From the NCBI RefSeq assembly GCF_014874095.1, contig NZ_JADBEB010000001.1, positions 620,001 to 684,000 on the forward strand: a stretch of DNA of 64,000 nt, given 5' to 3'. The position numbers and the translations under genes were made by a program. This DNA comes from Plantactinospora soyae. GTDB lineage: Bacteria > Actinomycetota > Actinomycetes > Mycobacteriales > Micromonosporaceae. A model generated the notes under the pieces. It was given only the letters and a program-made list of their open reading frames with translations, was not told the origin of the DNA and did no database searches. This document shows positions 7,433-15,703 of this stretch, piece by piece. The first letter of the stretch is position 1, and each line of letters opens with the position of its first letter.

Positions 7433-8809
7433 TCAGCGGGGGCGGGCGCCGAGGTGGGCGAGGAGGTCCTGGCGGGTGAGGACGCCCTTCGGCTTGCCGT
7501 CCACCAGGACGAGGGCGGCGTCGGACTTCTCCAACAGGCCGACCGCCTCGCTCACCGGCTGGCCGCCGCCGATCATCGGCAGCGGCGGGCCCATGTGTCG
7601 CTCGATGGTGTCGTGCAGTTCGGCCTCGCCGGTGAAGAGCGCGTCCAGCAGGTCCCGCTCGGCGATCGAACCGGCCACCTCGCCGGTCACCACCGGTGGC
7701 TCGGCCTTGAGCACCGGCAGCTGCGACACGGCGTACTCGCGCATGTAGTCGACGGCGTCCCGGACCGTCTCGGTGGGATGTACGTGGATCAGCTCCGGGA
7801 TGCCGTTCGGCTTGCTGGCCAGCGCGTCCGCCACGGTCGCCTCGCTGGCGCTGGTGGCCATGAAGCCGTACCGGGCCATCCACTCGTCATCGAAGATCTT
7901 GGAGAGGTAGCCACGACCGCCGTCGGGCAGCAGCACCACGACGACGTCGTCCGGCCCGGCCTGGCGGGCCACCTCGAGGGCGGCCGCCACCGCCATCCCG
8001 CAGGAGCCGCCGACCAGCAGCCCCTCCTCGCGGGCGAGTCGCCGGGTCAGTTCGAAGGACTCCTTGTCCGAGACCTTCACGATCTCGTCGCAGATGCTCC
8101 GGTCGTACGTCTCCGGCCAGAAGTCCTCACCGACGCCCTCGACCAGGTACGGCCGGCCGGTCCCGCCGGAGTAGACCGAGCCCTCGGGGTCGGCGCCGAT
8201 GATCCGTACCGCCCCGCCGGAGGCCTCCTTGAGGTAGCGGCCGGTGCCGGAGATGGTGCCCCCGGTGCCCACCCCGGCGACGAAGTGGGTGATCCGGCCG
8301 CCGGTCTGCTCCCACAACTCCGGTCCGGTGGTCTCGTAGTGCGAGCGCGGGTTCGCCGGATTGGAGTACTGGTTGGGCTTCCAGGCGCCCGGGATCTCCC
8401 GGGTCAGCCGATCCGAGACGTTGTAGTACGAGCGGGGGTCCTCCGGGGCGACCGCCGTGGGGCAGACCACGACCTCCGCGCCGTACGCCCGCAGCACGTT
8501 CTGCTTGTCCTCGCTGACCTTGTCCGGGCAGACGAAGACGCACTTGTAGCCCTTGAGCTGGGCCACCAGCGCCAGCCCCACGCCGGTGTTGCCGCTGGTC
8601 GGCTCGACGATCGTGCCGCCCGGCTTCAGCAGGCCCGCCTGCTCCGCCTCCTCGACCATCCGCAGCGCGATGCGGTCCTTGACCGAGCCACCGGGGTTGA
8701 AGTACTCCACCTTGGCGAGCACGGTCGCCGAGATGCCTGTGGTGACCTGCCGCAGCCGGACCAGGGGTGTGTCACCGATCAGTTCGATGACGTTGTCGTA
8801 GTAGCGCAC
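7433..8809 (-). CDS. cbs: cystathionine beta-synthase with C-terminal CBS-domain pair
   Basis: PLP enzyme condensing serine (or an activated serine) with homocysteine to cystathionine, the first step of transsulfuration. The PLP lysine is K44 in NPGGSVKDR; the substrate loop TSGNTGVGLA and the phosphate loop GVGTGGTISGTGRYL follow. After about residue 330 come two CBS domains (ATVADALASKP to RDLLDALF, and GGGQPVSEAVGLL to GVLTRQDLL), a regulatory module also found in eukaryotic and actinobacterial CBS. Length 458 aa is normal. The ATG start is at 8809, with a possible -10 TAGGCT on the minus strand at 8920-8915. With metB it gives the cell both directions of cystathionine chemistry. Confidence 0.94.
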   Translation of the reverse strand: MRYYDNVIELIGDTPLVRLRQVTTGISATVLAKVEYFNPGGSVKDRIALRMVEEAEQAGLLKPGGTIVEPTSGNTGVGLALVAQLKGYKCVFVCPDKVSEDKQNVLRAYGAEVVVCPTAVAPEDPRSYYNVSDRLTREIPGAWKPNQYSNPANPRSHYETTGPELWEQTGGRITHFVAGVGTGGTISGTGRYLKEASGGAVRIIGADPEGSVYSGGTGRPYLVEGVGEDFWPETYDRSICDEIVKVSDKESFELTRRLAREEGLLVGGSCGMAVAAALEVARQAGPDDVVVVLLPDGGRGYLSKIFDDEWMARYGFMATSASEATVADALASKPNGIPELIHVHPTETVRDAVDYMREYAVSQLPVLKAEPPVVTGEVAGSIAERDLLDALFTGEAELHDTIERHMGPPLPMIGGGQPVSEAVGLLEKSDAALVLVDGKPKGVLTRQDLLAHLGARPR

Positions 8810-9025
8810 GTCGCTGTGCCCTTCTCCAGTGCTCGCCGCCCGGCCGGCACTTGCCGGGCACAGAGTCGGTGCTGGTGGCGTGCGGTCGGGGCGACCGATG
8901 GCGTGTTCACGGTCAGCCTACGTGCCCCCGGTCGGGCAGGTGGGCGGGGTTCCTCAGCCCACCCGGCGACCCTGGATCGGCCGGCGGGGCGGGCCGAGGG
9001 TCGCGGCGGCCGGACGGTGTGCGGA

Positions 9026-9382
9026 TCAGGTCACCACGCCGCCGGGGATCACGGATTCCCGACGTGCCTCCCAGGCTAGGTAGCGCTCCGTCTCGGCCAG
9101 TACGGCGCCGGCCAGCCAGGTGACCATGAGCGCGTCGTCGGCGAGGCCGAAGAGCATCAGCATGAGTTCGGGTGCGAAGTCGATCGGGGACAGCACGTAC
9201 GCCGTCGCCGCCGTCATCATCGCCAGCCGCAGTCCGCCGTCGTACTCGCCCCGGGTGGTCGCCCGGATCATGCGGGGCAGGGCGGCGAGCCGCTTGCCCA
9301 GCGGCGGCCCACCCCGGGAGCCCGCGGTCAACGCCTGGAACAACGCCTTGAAGGCAGCAGTGCGCTTCAGTGTCTTGTCCAT
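9026..9382 (-). CDS. YkvA family (DUF1232) membrane protein
   Basis: Small DUF1232/YkvA protein of 118 aa and unknown function. The family core is AYVLSPIDFAPELMLMLFGLADDALMV, a hydrophobic helix with the SPIDF motif near residues 64-92; one or two membrane-associated helices are likely. The N terminus is basic. The 216 bp between it and cbs show only a possible cbs promoter. Confidence 0.8.
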   Translation of the reverse strand: MDKTLKRTAAFKALFQALTAGSRGGPPLGKRLAALPRMIRATTRGEYDGGLRLAMMTAATAYVLSPIDFAPELMLMLFGLADDALMVTWLAGAVLAETERYLAWEARRESVIPGGVVT

Positions 9383-9568
9383 CTCCGCGCCTCCTCTGTC
9401 GATTCATCATGCATCCGTACGCAAACCGCCGCTCGGCGCGGAGCCGGCGGGGGTCCGACCCGGATCGGCAACTGACCCCGGGAAGAGGCGGGACGGCGAC
9501 AGCGCGGGGTGTGCGACCGAGATAATCTCAAAGGTCGCGGGGTAGGGCATGACAGGCGGGGGGCCTTG

Positions 9569-10762
9569 ATGAGTCCGGCCGGATCGGTGCGACGGAAACA
9601 GTCGTCGTGGCGGAAGCAGTCGCGAAAGCAGCCGCCGCGTTGGGCAGGGTCGTCGTGGCTGACGCAGTCGCCACGGCGCGATCCGTCGTGGCAGCGGGAG
9701 CAGTCGTGGCTGATCGCCCGGCGGGTCGCGAAGGCCGCGGCCGTGGGAGTGGGGCTGACCGCGATCACCACCGTCGCCGCGACCGGGCTGCTGGTCGGGC
9801 AGGCCCGACAGGCCCGGCGGATCATCCCGTTGGCCGAGGCACCGCCGCCGCGCGGCGACGGCGTCTACGGCGCCAGATTTCCCGGCCGCCCGATCACGAT
9901 GGTGATCCTGGGCGACTCGTCCGCCGCCGGCTACGGGGTGCACCGCCCCCGGGAAACGCCCGGCGCGCTGCTCGCCACCGGCACCTCCCGCCGGTTGCGC
10001 CGTCCGGTACGGCTGTACCGGTTCGCCGTGGTGGGCTGCCTCTCGGCCGGGTTGCGCCCGCAGATCGACGCGGCCCTGGAGCGGGAGCCCGATCTGGCGG
10101 TGATCCTGATCGGCGGCAACGACGTGACGAACCGTACGCCGCCGTCGGTGGCGGTCCGCTATCTCGTCGACGCGGTACGCGAACTCCGGGCCGCCGGTGC
10201 CGAGGTGGTCGTGGGCACCTGCCCGGACCTCGGCGCGATCCAGCCGATCAAGCCGCCGCTGCGTTGGCTCGCCCGGCGGTGGAGCCGGCAACTGGCCGCC
10301 GCGCAGACGGTCGCGGTGGTCGAGGCCGGCGGCCAGACGGTGTCCCTGGGTGACCTGCTCGGTCCCCGGTTCGCCGCCGAACCGACCCGGATGTTCGCCT
10401 GGGACCACTTCCACCCGTCCGCCGAGGGGTACGCGATCGCGGCGGCGGCGCTGCTGCCGACCGTACTGGCGGCGCTCGGGGCCGGGCCGGAGCGCCGGCC
10501 GGCGCAGACCGGGGACCAGGGCGTCCGCTCGCTTCCGGAGGCGGCTCACGAGGCGGCCCGGCATGCTGGCACCGAGGTCCGGGCCGTCCGGGTCGGCGGC
10601 CACGAACACGGGCCGGGCGGGCGGTGGGCGCAGTTGCGCCGCCGTGGGGCCTGGTTCGGCCACCCCCGTTCGGGTGACACTGAGAGCCCGGAAGAGACCG
10701 GGACACCGGCACCGACAACGCTGGACGGGGCAGCAACCTCCACAGTAGAGGAACGCGCATGA
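9569..10762 (+). CDS. SGNH/GDSL hydrolase, membrane-anchored or exported
   Basis: SGNH-fold esterase/lipase of 397 aa. Block I is GDSSAAGYG (nucleophile Ser), block III GGNDV, and block V DHFHPSAEGY (catalytic Asp/His). A basic N terminus with repeated K/R-Q-S stretches (residues 8-50) precedes one hydrophobic segment, VAKAAAVGVGLTAITTVAATG, which would be a signal anchor. After the catalytic domain there is a low-complexity, probably disordered tail of ~80 residues. ATG 9569 was chosen over an upstream ATG at 9509 because GGCGGGGGG precedes it and the 20-residue extension is not protein-like. It overlaps the next gene by ATGA. Confidence 0.88.
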   Translation: MSPAGSVRRKQSSWRKQSRKQPPRWAGSSWLTQSPRRDPSWQREQSWLIARRVAKAAAVGVGLTAITTVAATGLLVGQARQARRIIPLAEAPPPRGDGVYGARFPGRPITMVILGDSSAAGYGVHRPRETPGALLATGTSRRLRRPVRLYRFAVVGCLSAGLRPQIDAALEREPDLAVILIGGNDVTNRTPPSVAVRYLVDAVRELRAAGAEVVVGTCPDLGAIQPIKPPLRWLARRWSRQLAAAQTVAVVEAGGQTVSLGDLLGPRFAAEPTRMFAWDHFHPSAEGYAIAAAALLPTVLAALGAGPERRPAQTGDQGVRSLPEAAHEAARHAGTEVRAVRVGGHEHGPGGRWAQLRRRGAWFGHPRSGDTESPEETGTPAPTTLDGAATSTVEERA

Positions 10763-11589
10763 CGGGACTAGACACGACCGGAGCGGTGATGTCCGGCATG
10801 GCCACCCGGCTCGCCAGGACAGCCGCGGTCACGCTGGCCGCCGGGGCGATCGGCGGAGTCGCGCTGCTGGTCGGCGAGGTCTTCCTGGCCCGTAACCGGC
10901 AGTACGCCCAGCCCGAACTGGGGCTGGCGCTGCGCTCCACCGTCGGTCGTACCGGCGCGCCGCCGCTCCGGCTGGTCCTGCTCGGCGACTCGGCGGCGCT
11001 CGGTGTCGGGGTGGACCGGGCCGACGACACGGTCGGTGGCCAACTGGCCCGGCTGCTCTCCGAGGGAGCGGGTCCGGCGGCCGGGGGCGAACGCCAGGTG
11101 TGGCTCTCCAGCGTCGGCGTCTCGGGGTCCCGCTCCACGGACCTGGCCACCCAGGTGGCCCGGGCGCTGCTCGGCGAGCGCCCGGACGTCGCGGTGATCC
11201 TGATCGGCGCGAACGACGTCACCGGGCTCCGCCGGCCCGGCGAGGCAGCGGCGTACCTCGGTGCGGCGGTACGCCGGCTCCGCGACGCCCAGGTCCGGGT
11301 CGTGGTCGGCACCTGTCCGGATCTCGGCGCGGTCCGGGCCATCGCGCCGCCGCTGCGCCAGCTCGCCGGCTGGCTCGGCCGGCACGCCGCCCGGGCCCAG
11401 TCCGTCGCGGTGGTCGAGGCCGGTGGCACCGTGGTCGATCTCGCCGCCGAGACCGGTGCGGTGTTCCGGGCCGACGTCGGAACGCTCTGCCACGACGGCT
11501 ACCACCCGTCGGCCGACGGCTACCGGGTCTGGGCGCACGCGCTGCTGCCCGCCGTGGCCAGGGCCGCCGCCGGCACCCGACAGCGGTAA
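10759..11589 (+). CDS. SGNH/GDSL hydrolase, second copy of a tandem pair
   Basis: Paralogue of the preceding gene, 276 aa, translationally coupled to it through a 4-bp ATGA overlap. It has an N-terminal hydrophobic segment (VTLAAGAIGGVALLVGEVFL, about residues 23-42). Block I is GDSAALGVG, block III GANDVTGLRRP, and block V YHPSADGY with the catalytic His. Compared with its neighbour it lacks the long disordered tail. Both share VVVGTCPDLGA and AVVEAGG, pointing to a local duplication. The substrate is unknown; secreted or envelope acyl-ester hydrolysis is plausible. Confidence 0.9.
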   Translation: MTGLDTTGAVMSGMATRLARTAAVTLAAGAIGGVALLVGEVFLARNRQYAQPELGLALRSTVGRTGAPPLRLVLLGDSAALGVGVDRADDTVGGQLARLLSEGAGPAAGGERQVWLSSVGVSGSRSTDLATQVARALLGERPDVAVILIGANDVTGLRRPGEAAAYLGAAVRRLRDAQVRVVVGTCPDLGAVRAIAPPLRQLAGWLGRHAARAQSVAVVEAGGTVVDLAAETGAVFRADVGTLCHDGYHPSADGYRVWAHALLPAVARAAAGTRQR

Positions 11590-11600
11590 CCGCGGTCGGT

Positions 11601-12275
11601 TCAGGTGGCGATTCCGACGGCCTGCCGGACCGACTCGGGCTGGTCGAGCGCCCGGAGCATGTAGTGCGCCACGTCGGCGCGCGGTATCCGGGCTCCCCGG
11701 CGCAGATTCTGCCCGTACGCCGTGCGGTAGGTCCCGGTCAGCGGCTTGTCGGTGAGTCTCGGCGGCCGTACCACCGTCCAGTCCAGGTCACTGTCCCGGA
11801 GCAGGTCCTCCATCACCGCGAGGTCAGCGTAGGGCCTGCGCAGGATGATCTTGATCATCGGGCTCAGCAGGTTCCGCATCAGGAACCCCTCACCCGGGTC
11901 GCGCCGGGGTGGATGGGGCCGGCCCACTGAGGGCACGGTCGAGATCGGCGCGGCGCTGACCACCACGATCCGGCGTACGTCCCGGGCCCGCATCGCCGCG
12001 ATCATCGCCCCGGTGCCCCGCGACGTCACCCCGGACTCGGCGATCGAACGTGCGCCGAGTCCGGACAGGACCGCGTCGGCCTTGTCGACGGCGTCGGCGA
12101 GCACCGCCGGGTCGGGAGCGGTGAGGTCGGCCGCGACCAGCCGTACGCCGCCCTGCTCCGCACGCAGCGCCGCCGGGTTCCGGACCACCGCCGTGACGTC
12201 GTGACCAGCCGAGACGGCCTGCCGCAGGAGATGACGGCCGATGCCGCCGGTGGCCGCGAAGATGGTGAGTTTCAT
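11601..12275 (-). CDS. NAD(P)H-binding protein (NmrA-like/atypical SDR)
   Basis: Rossmann-fold NAD(P)-binding protein of the NAD(P)H-binding/NmrA-like group, 224 aa. The dinucleotide motif is IFAATGGIGRHLLRQA at the N terminus, followed by HDVTAVVRNP and DAVLSGLGARS. Whether it is an active reductase or a redox sensor is not clear, since no canonical Tyr-x-x-x-Lys is obvious. It is divergent from the TetR gene, and the two operators between them make it the likely regulatory target. Its ATG is 18 bp from the nearer operator. Confidence 0.85.
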   Translation of the reverse strand: MKLTIFAATGGIGRHLLRQAVSAGHDVTAVVRNPAALRAEQGGVRLVAADLTAPDPAVLADAVDKADAVLSGLGARSIAESGVTSRGTGAMIAAMRARDVRRIVVVSAAPISTVPSVGRPHPPRRDPGEGFLMRNLLSPMIKIILRRPYADLAVMEDLLRDSDLDWTVVRPPRLTDKPLTGTYRTAYGQNLRRGARIPRADVAHYMLRALDQPESVRQAVGIAT

Positions 12276-12293
12276 GGCACTCCCAGTTGGTTA

Positions 12294-12332
12294 GTAAGTG
12301 CTTACTCACCATCTAGAATAGTGAGTGCTCAC
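12294..12332. promoter_or_regulatory. two TetR-type operators around a -10 box
   Basis: GTAAGTGCTTAC (12294-12305) and GTGAGTGCTCAC (12321-12332) are two near-palindromes of the form GTRAGTGCTYAC, centred 27 bp apart. TAGAAT at 12314-12319 between them is a good -10 box for the TetR gene. AGTTGG and CCAACT also border the pair at 12285-12290 and 12332-12337. This is consistent with autorepression and repression of the divergent gene. Confidence 0.65.
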
Positions 12333-12398
12333 CAACTGTCAACCGGGCCGATAACGTGCTCGGTGAAGATCGGAACGAAGCCGAGTGGAAGGCGATCC

Positions 12399-13058
12399 AT
12401 GAGTCGAGCCGAGACGACCCGGGAGCGCATCCTGGCCGCCGCGTCCACGGTGATCCGGGAGCAGGGCCTCGCGCACACCACCACGAAGGAGATCGCCCGG
12501 GTCGCCGGCTACTCCGAAGCCACCCTCTACAAGCACTTCCAGGGCAAGGAGGACCTCTTCCTGGCGGTACTGCGGATCCGGCTCGCCCCGTTCATCGGGC
12601 TGATGGTCCGGCTGCCCGAGAAGGCCGGCACCGGGACCGTACCGGCGCACCTGACGGAGCTCGGCCACGAGATGCTCCGGGTGTACGAGGACTCCGGTCA
12701 GCTCGCCATGGCCCTGTTCGCCGAACCCGTGCTGCTCGAACGACAGCGCGCGGCGTTCAGCCGGATGGGCGGCGGACCGCAGCACGCGAACGCCCTGTTC
12801 GCCGAGTACCTCCGGCGGGAGCGGCAACTCGGCCGGATCGCCCCGACGGCGAACCCGGTGGCGCTGGCCAACCTCTTCCTCGGCGCGTGCTTCCACCGGG
12901 CCTTCCTCGTCGCCTTCCTGGGTCCGACCGGTCGCGACCAGCTCCTCGAGCACGATCCGGACCGGTTCGTCGAGGAACTGGTCGCGGCGATCCCGTACGG
13001 CCCCACCCCGCCGGCCGGGGAACGATCCGAAACGGCCTCGCACCTCGCCCCCTGGTGA
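12399..13058 (+). CDS. TetR/AcrR family transcriptional regulator
   Basis: One-component regulator of 219 aa. The N-terminal helix-turn-helix is clear: TRERILAAASTVIREQG, TTKEIARVAGYSEATLYKHF, GKEDLF (residues 7-57). The C-terminal ligand domain is divergent. The ATG at 12399 is preceded by GTGGAAGG. It lies opposite the NAD(P)H-binding gene with paired operators between them, the standard layout for a repressor controlling itself and a divergent oxidoreductase gene. The ligand cannot be inferred. Confidence 0.92.
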   Translation: MSRAETTRERILAAASTVIREQGLAHTTTKEIARVAGYSEATLYKHFQGKEDLFLAVLRIRLAPFIGLMVRLPEKAGTGTVPAHLTELGHEMLRVYEDSGQLAMALFAEPVLLERQRAAFSRMGGGPQHANALFAEYLRRERQLGRIAPTANPVALANLFLGACFHRAFLVAFLGPTGRDQLLEHDPDRFVEELVAAIPYGPTPPAGERSETASHLAPW

Positions 13059-13089
13059 CCCCGGGACCGGATCGGGTTAACGTTTATTC

Positions 13090-14352
13090 ATGTCGACCGC
13101 GTCCCCCCGCGAAGCCGTTATCGTCGCGACCGCCCGTTCCCCGATCGGCCGAGCGCACAAGGGGTCCCTCCGGGAACTCCGCGCCGACGACCTTGCCGCC
13201 ACCATCGTCCAGGCGGCGCTGGACAAGGTGCCGCAACTCGACCCGACGCAGATCGACGACCTCTACCTCGGTTGCGGTCTGCCCGGCGGCGAACAGGGCT
13301 TCAACCTGGCCCGCGTGGTAACCACCCTGCTCGGCCTGGACACCGTCCCCGGCGCCACCCTCACCCGGTACTGCGCCTCGTCCCTCCAGACCACCCGGAT
13401 GGCGCTGCACGCGATCCGGGCCGGCGAGGGCGACATCTTCGTCTCGGCCGGGGTCGAGTGCGTCTCCCGGTACGTCCGGGGCAACTCCGACGGTCTTCCG
13501 CCGCAGGCACAGGAGCTGGTCGGCGGCGGTTGGCAGAACCCGAGGTTCGACGCGGCACGGGCCCGGTCGGCGACCCGGGCCAAGGGCGGCGCCCCGGTCT
13601 GGGAGAACCCCCGGCTCCAGGGCGGACTGCCGGACATCTACCTGACGATGGGCCAGACCGCGGAGAACCTGGCCGAGGCGTACGACGTCAGCCGGGCCGA
13701 CATGGACGAGTTCGGCGTACGCAGCCAGAACCTCGCCGAGAAGGCCATCGCCGACGGCTTCTGGGCTCGGGAGATCACCCCGGTCACGCTGCCCTCCGGC
13801 GAGTGGGTCGACTCCGACGACGGCCCCCGGGCGGGCGTGACCCTGGACGGGGTGACCGGGCTCAAGCCGGTGTTCCGGCCCGACGGTCGGGTCACCGCCG
13901 GCAACTGCTGCCCGCTCAACGACGGTGCCGCCGCCGTGATCGTGATGAGCGCGGAGCGGGCCCGCGAGCTGGAGATCACTCCGTTGGCCCGGATCGTCTC
14001 CACCGGGGTGACCGCGCTGTCCCCGGAGATCATGGGACTCGGTCCGGTCGAGGCGTCCCGGCAGGCGCTCCGCCGGGCCGGCATGACCATCGACGACGTC
14101 GACCTGGTCGAGATCAACGAGGCGTTCGCGGCCCAGGTGATCCCGTCGTACCGGCAGCTCGACATTCCGCTGGACAAGCTCAACGTGATGGGCGGCGCGA
14201 TCGCCGTCGGCCACCCGTTCGGGATGACCGGCGCCCGGATCACCGGCACCCTGCTGAACGCGCTGGACTGGCACGACAAGTCCATCGGGCTGGAGACCAT
14301 GTGCGTGGGCGGCGGCCAGGGCATGGCGATGGTGCTGGAGCGGCTGAGCTGA
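13090..14352 (+). CDS. thiolase family protein (acetyl-CoA C-acyltransferase)
   Basis: Thiolase catalysing condensation or thiolytic cleavage of acyl-CoA, 420 aa (normal). Nucleophile C95 is in LTRYCASSLQT, H375 in GGAIAVGHPFGMTGAR, and the acid/base cysteine C405 in METMCVGGGQG-type context (read here as ETMCVGGGQG). The NEAFAAQ motif is also present. Sequence does not decide between beta-oxidation and biosynthetic acetoacetyl-CoA use; no other beta-oxidation genes are nearby. The start lies just after TAACGT, so it may be leaderless or short-leadered. Confidence 0.93.
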   Translation: MSTASPREAVIVATARSPIGRAHKGSLRELRADDLAATIVQAALDKVPQLDPTQIDDLYLGCGLPGGEQGFNLARVVTTLLGLDTVPGATLTRYCASSLQTTRMALHAIRAGEGDIFVSAGVECVSRYVRGNSDGLPPQAQELVGGGWQNPRFDAARARSATRAKGGAPVWENPRLQGGLPDIYLTMGQTAENLAEAYDVSRADMDEFGVRSQNLAEKAIADGFWAREITPVTLPSGEWVDSDDGPRAGVTLDGVTGLKPVFRPDGRVTAGNCCPLNDGAAAVIVMSAERARELEITPLARIVSTGVTALSPEIMGLGPVEASRQALRRAGMTIDDVDLVEINEAFAAQVIPSYRQLDIPLDKLNVMGGAIAVGHPFGMTGARITGTLLNALDWHDKSIGLETMCVGGGQGMAMVLERLS

Positions 14353-14374
14353 GCCGCTGACCGACGGGCGGGGG

Positions 14375-14716
14375 TCAGAGGGCCTGGCGGGTCGCGGTCA
14401 CCTCGGCCTCGGCGTCGGTCAGCACCCCGGCCGGTGGGCCGGCGGCGATCAGGTCCGCCGCCACCACCCGGAGCTGGTCGGGCAGGGCCAGGTCGTTCTC
14501 CAGCCGGGGTACGGTCCGGCGCCGCTCGCCGGCCGCGTCCGCCGCCAGGTTGGCGAGCTGCTGGACGAGCCGGTGCAGCAGGTCGGCGCGGGCCGAGTTG
14601 CCGGCGGCGGCCGGCGCGACCCAGCGCGGCGCGGTCCAGTGACCCACCTGCCGGACCAGCAGGTCCACCTGGCGGGCCAGTGACTCGGCCGGGCGTCCCG
14701 GTCCGGCTGCGTTCAT
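14375..14716 (-). CDS. hypothetical protein
   Basis: A 113-residue protein that I do not recognise. It is Ala/Leu-rich and helical in appearance, with a central NSARADLLHRLVQQLANLAADAAGE segment and no cysteines, membrane segments or signal peptide. Codon use has the strong third-position G/C of its neighbours, supporting a real gene. It is convergent with the thiolase gene and sits 34 bp downstream of a Bax-inhibitor gene on the same strand. Confidence 0.6.
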   Translation of the reverse strand: MNAAGPGRPAESLARQVDLLVRQVGHWTAPRWVAPAAAGNSARADLLHRLVQQLANLAADAAGERRRTVPRLENDLALPDQLRVVAADLIAAGPPAGVLTDAEAEVTATRQAL

Positions 14717-14750
14717 CGCGGCAGAGTCTACGTTCAGCGGTCCGTGAGCC

Positions 14751-15506
14751 TCAGCGCCTGATGTAGCTGATCAGGCGGAGGATCTGCCAGTAGAGGAAGA
14801 TCAGGCCGACCAGCAACCCGAACGCGCAGTACCAGGCGTACCGGGTCGGCAGGCCGGCCCTGGCCCCGCGCTCCACCAGGTCGAAGTCGAGGATGAAGGT
14901 CAACGCGCCCACCGTGATGCAGACCAGGGCGAAGACGTACGGCAGCCAGCCGACCTTGCTGGTGGTGCTGTAGATCTCCAGCGCCTGCCGGCCGGCGATC
15001 AGGTACACGGCGAAGTTGACCAGACTCAGCACCACCACCCCGATCAGCGCGCCGACCACCATCCGGGTGAACCGGGGGGTGGCGCGGAGTACCCGGAGCC
15101 CGTACAGCACCGCCATTCCGGCGAAGACGCCGAAGGTGCCGACCACGGCCTGCACCACGATGCCGGGATAGATCGCCTCGAAACCCCGGCTCGCGACGCC
15201 GAGCAGCACGCCCTGAAGGATGGCGTAGACGCCGATGACGACGGGGTTGGTGATCCGGCGGATCGAGATCACCAGGGCCAGGACCAGCCCGGCCAGCGCC
15301 GAGCCGATCGCCGCCACGCCGGCCCAGTCCTCGGTCAGGAAGGTCCAGGCGATCGCGCCGGTGGCGCCGGTGAGCAGGAGCAGCCCGATGGTGCGGACCA
15401 CCACGTCGTCGACCGTCATCGCCCGGGCGGCGGCGGCGCCGAGTACCTGGCGTTCGACCCGGGCGGTGTCGTCCAGGCGGCTCAACACCGGGTTGGAACT
15501 TTCCAC
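14751..15506 (-). CDS. Bax inhibitor-1/YccA family membrane protein
   Basis: BI-1-like integral membrane protein with about seven hydrophobic helices; the family forms pH-sensitive calcium leak channels in some bacteria, but function here is unproven. The segment after the first 35 residues (VDDVVVRTIGLLLLTGATGAIA) starts the membrane domain. GTG at 15506 was chosen because GGGTGGGG precedes it and it aligns with the start of its paralogue (V-x-x-SNPVL-x-RL); an ATG at 15530 is the alternative. The paralogue lies 197 bp upstream on the same strand. Confidence 0.85.
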   Translation of the reverse strand: MESSNPVLSRLDDTARVERQVLGAAAARAMTVDDVVVRTIGLLLLTGATGAIAWTFLTEDWAGVAAIGSALAGLVLALVISIRRITNPVVIGVYAILQGVLLGVASRGFEAIYPGIVVQAVVGTFGVFAGMAVLYGLRVLRATPRFTRMVVGALIGVVVLSLVNFAVYLIAGRQALEIYSTTSKVGWLPYVFALVCITVGALTFILDFDLVERGARAGLPTRYAWYCAFGLLVGLIFLYWQILRLISYIRR

Positions 15507-15582
15507 GCCCCACCCTAACAACTCGGACATTTCCGTCCGCAGTACTCGGGCCCGTGCGACCGGCGGGGAGCCCGGCGGACGA

Positions 15583-15619
15583 CCGACGCCCGCCCCCGGA
15601 ATCCGGGGACGGGCGTCGG
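15583..15619 (-). terminator. hairpin between the two Bax-inhibitor genes
   Basis: The arms CCGACGCCCGCCCCCGG (15583-15599) and 15603-15619 pair along 17 bp with one mismatch over a 3-nt loop. It lies 85 bp after the stop of the upstream gene, as expected for a terminator on the minus strand. Confidence 0.6.
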
Positions 15620-15703
15620 GTCGGACCGGGGCGGTGCCGGGTGGCGCCGGGAACGTCAGCTCAGGTCGTCGCGGCCGGGCTCAGTGCCCGACTGAGGCTG
15701 GGC

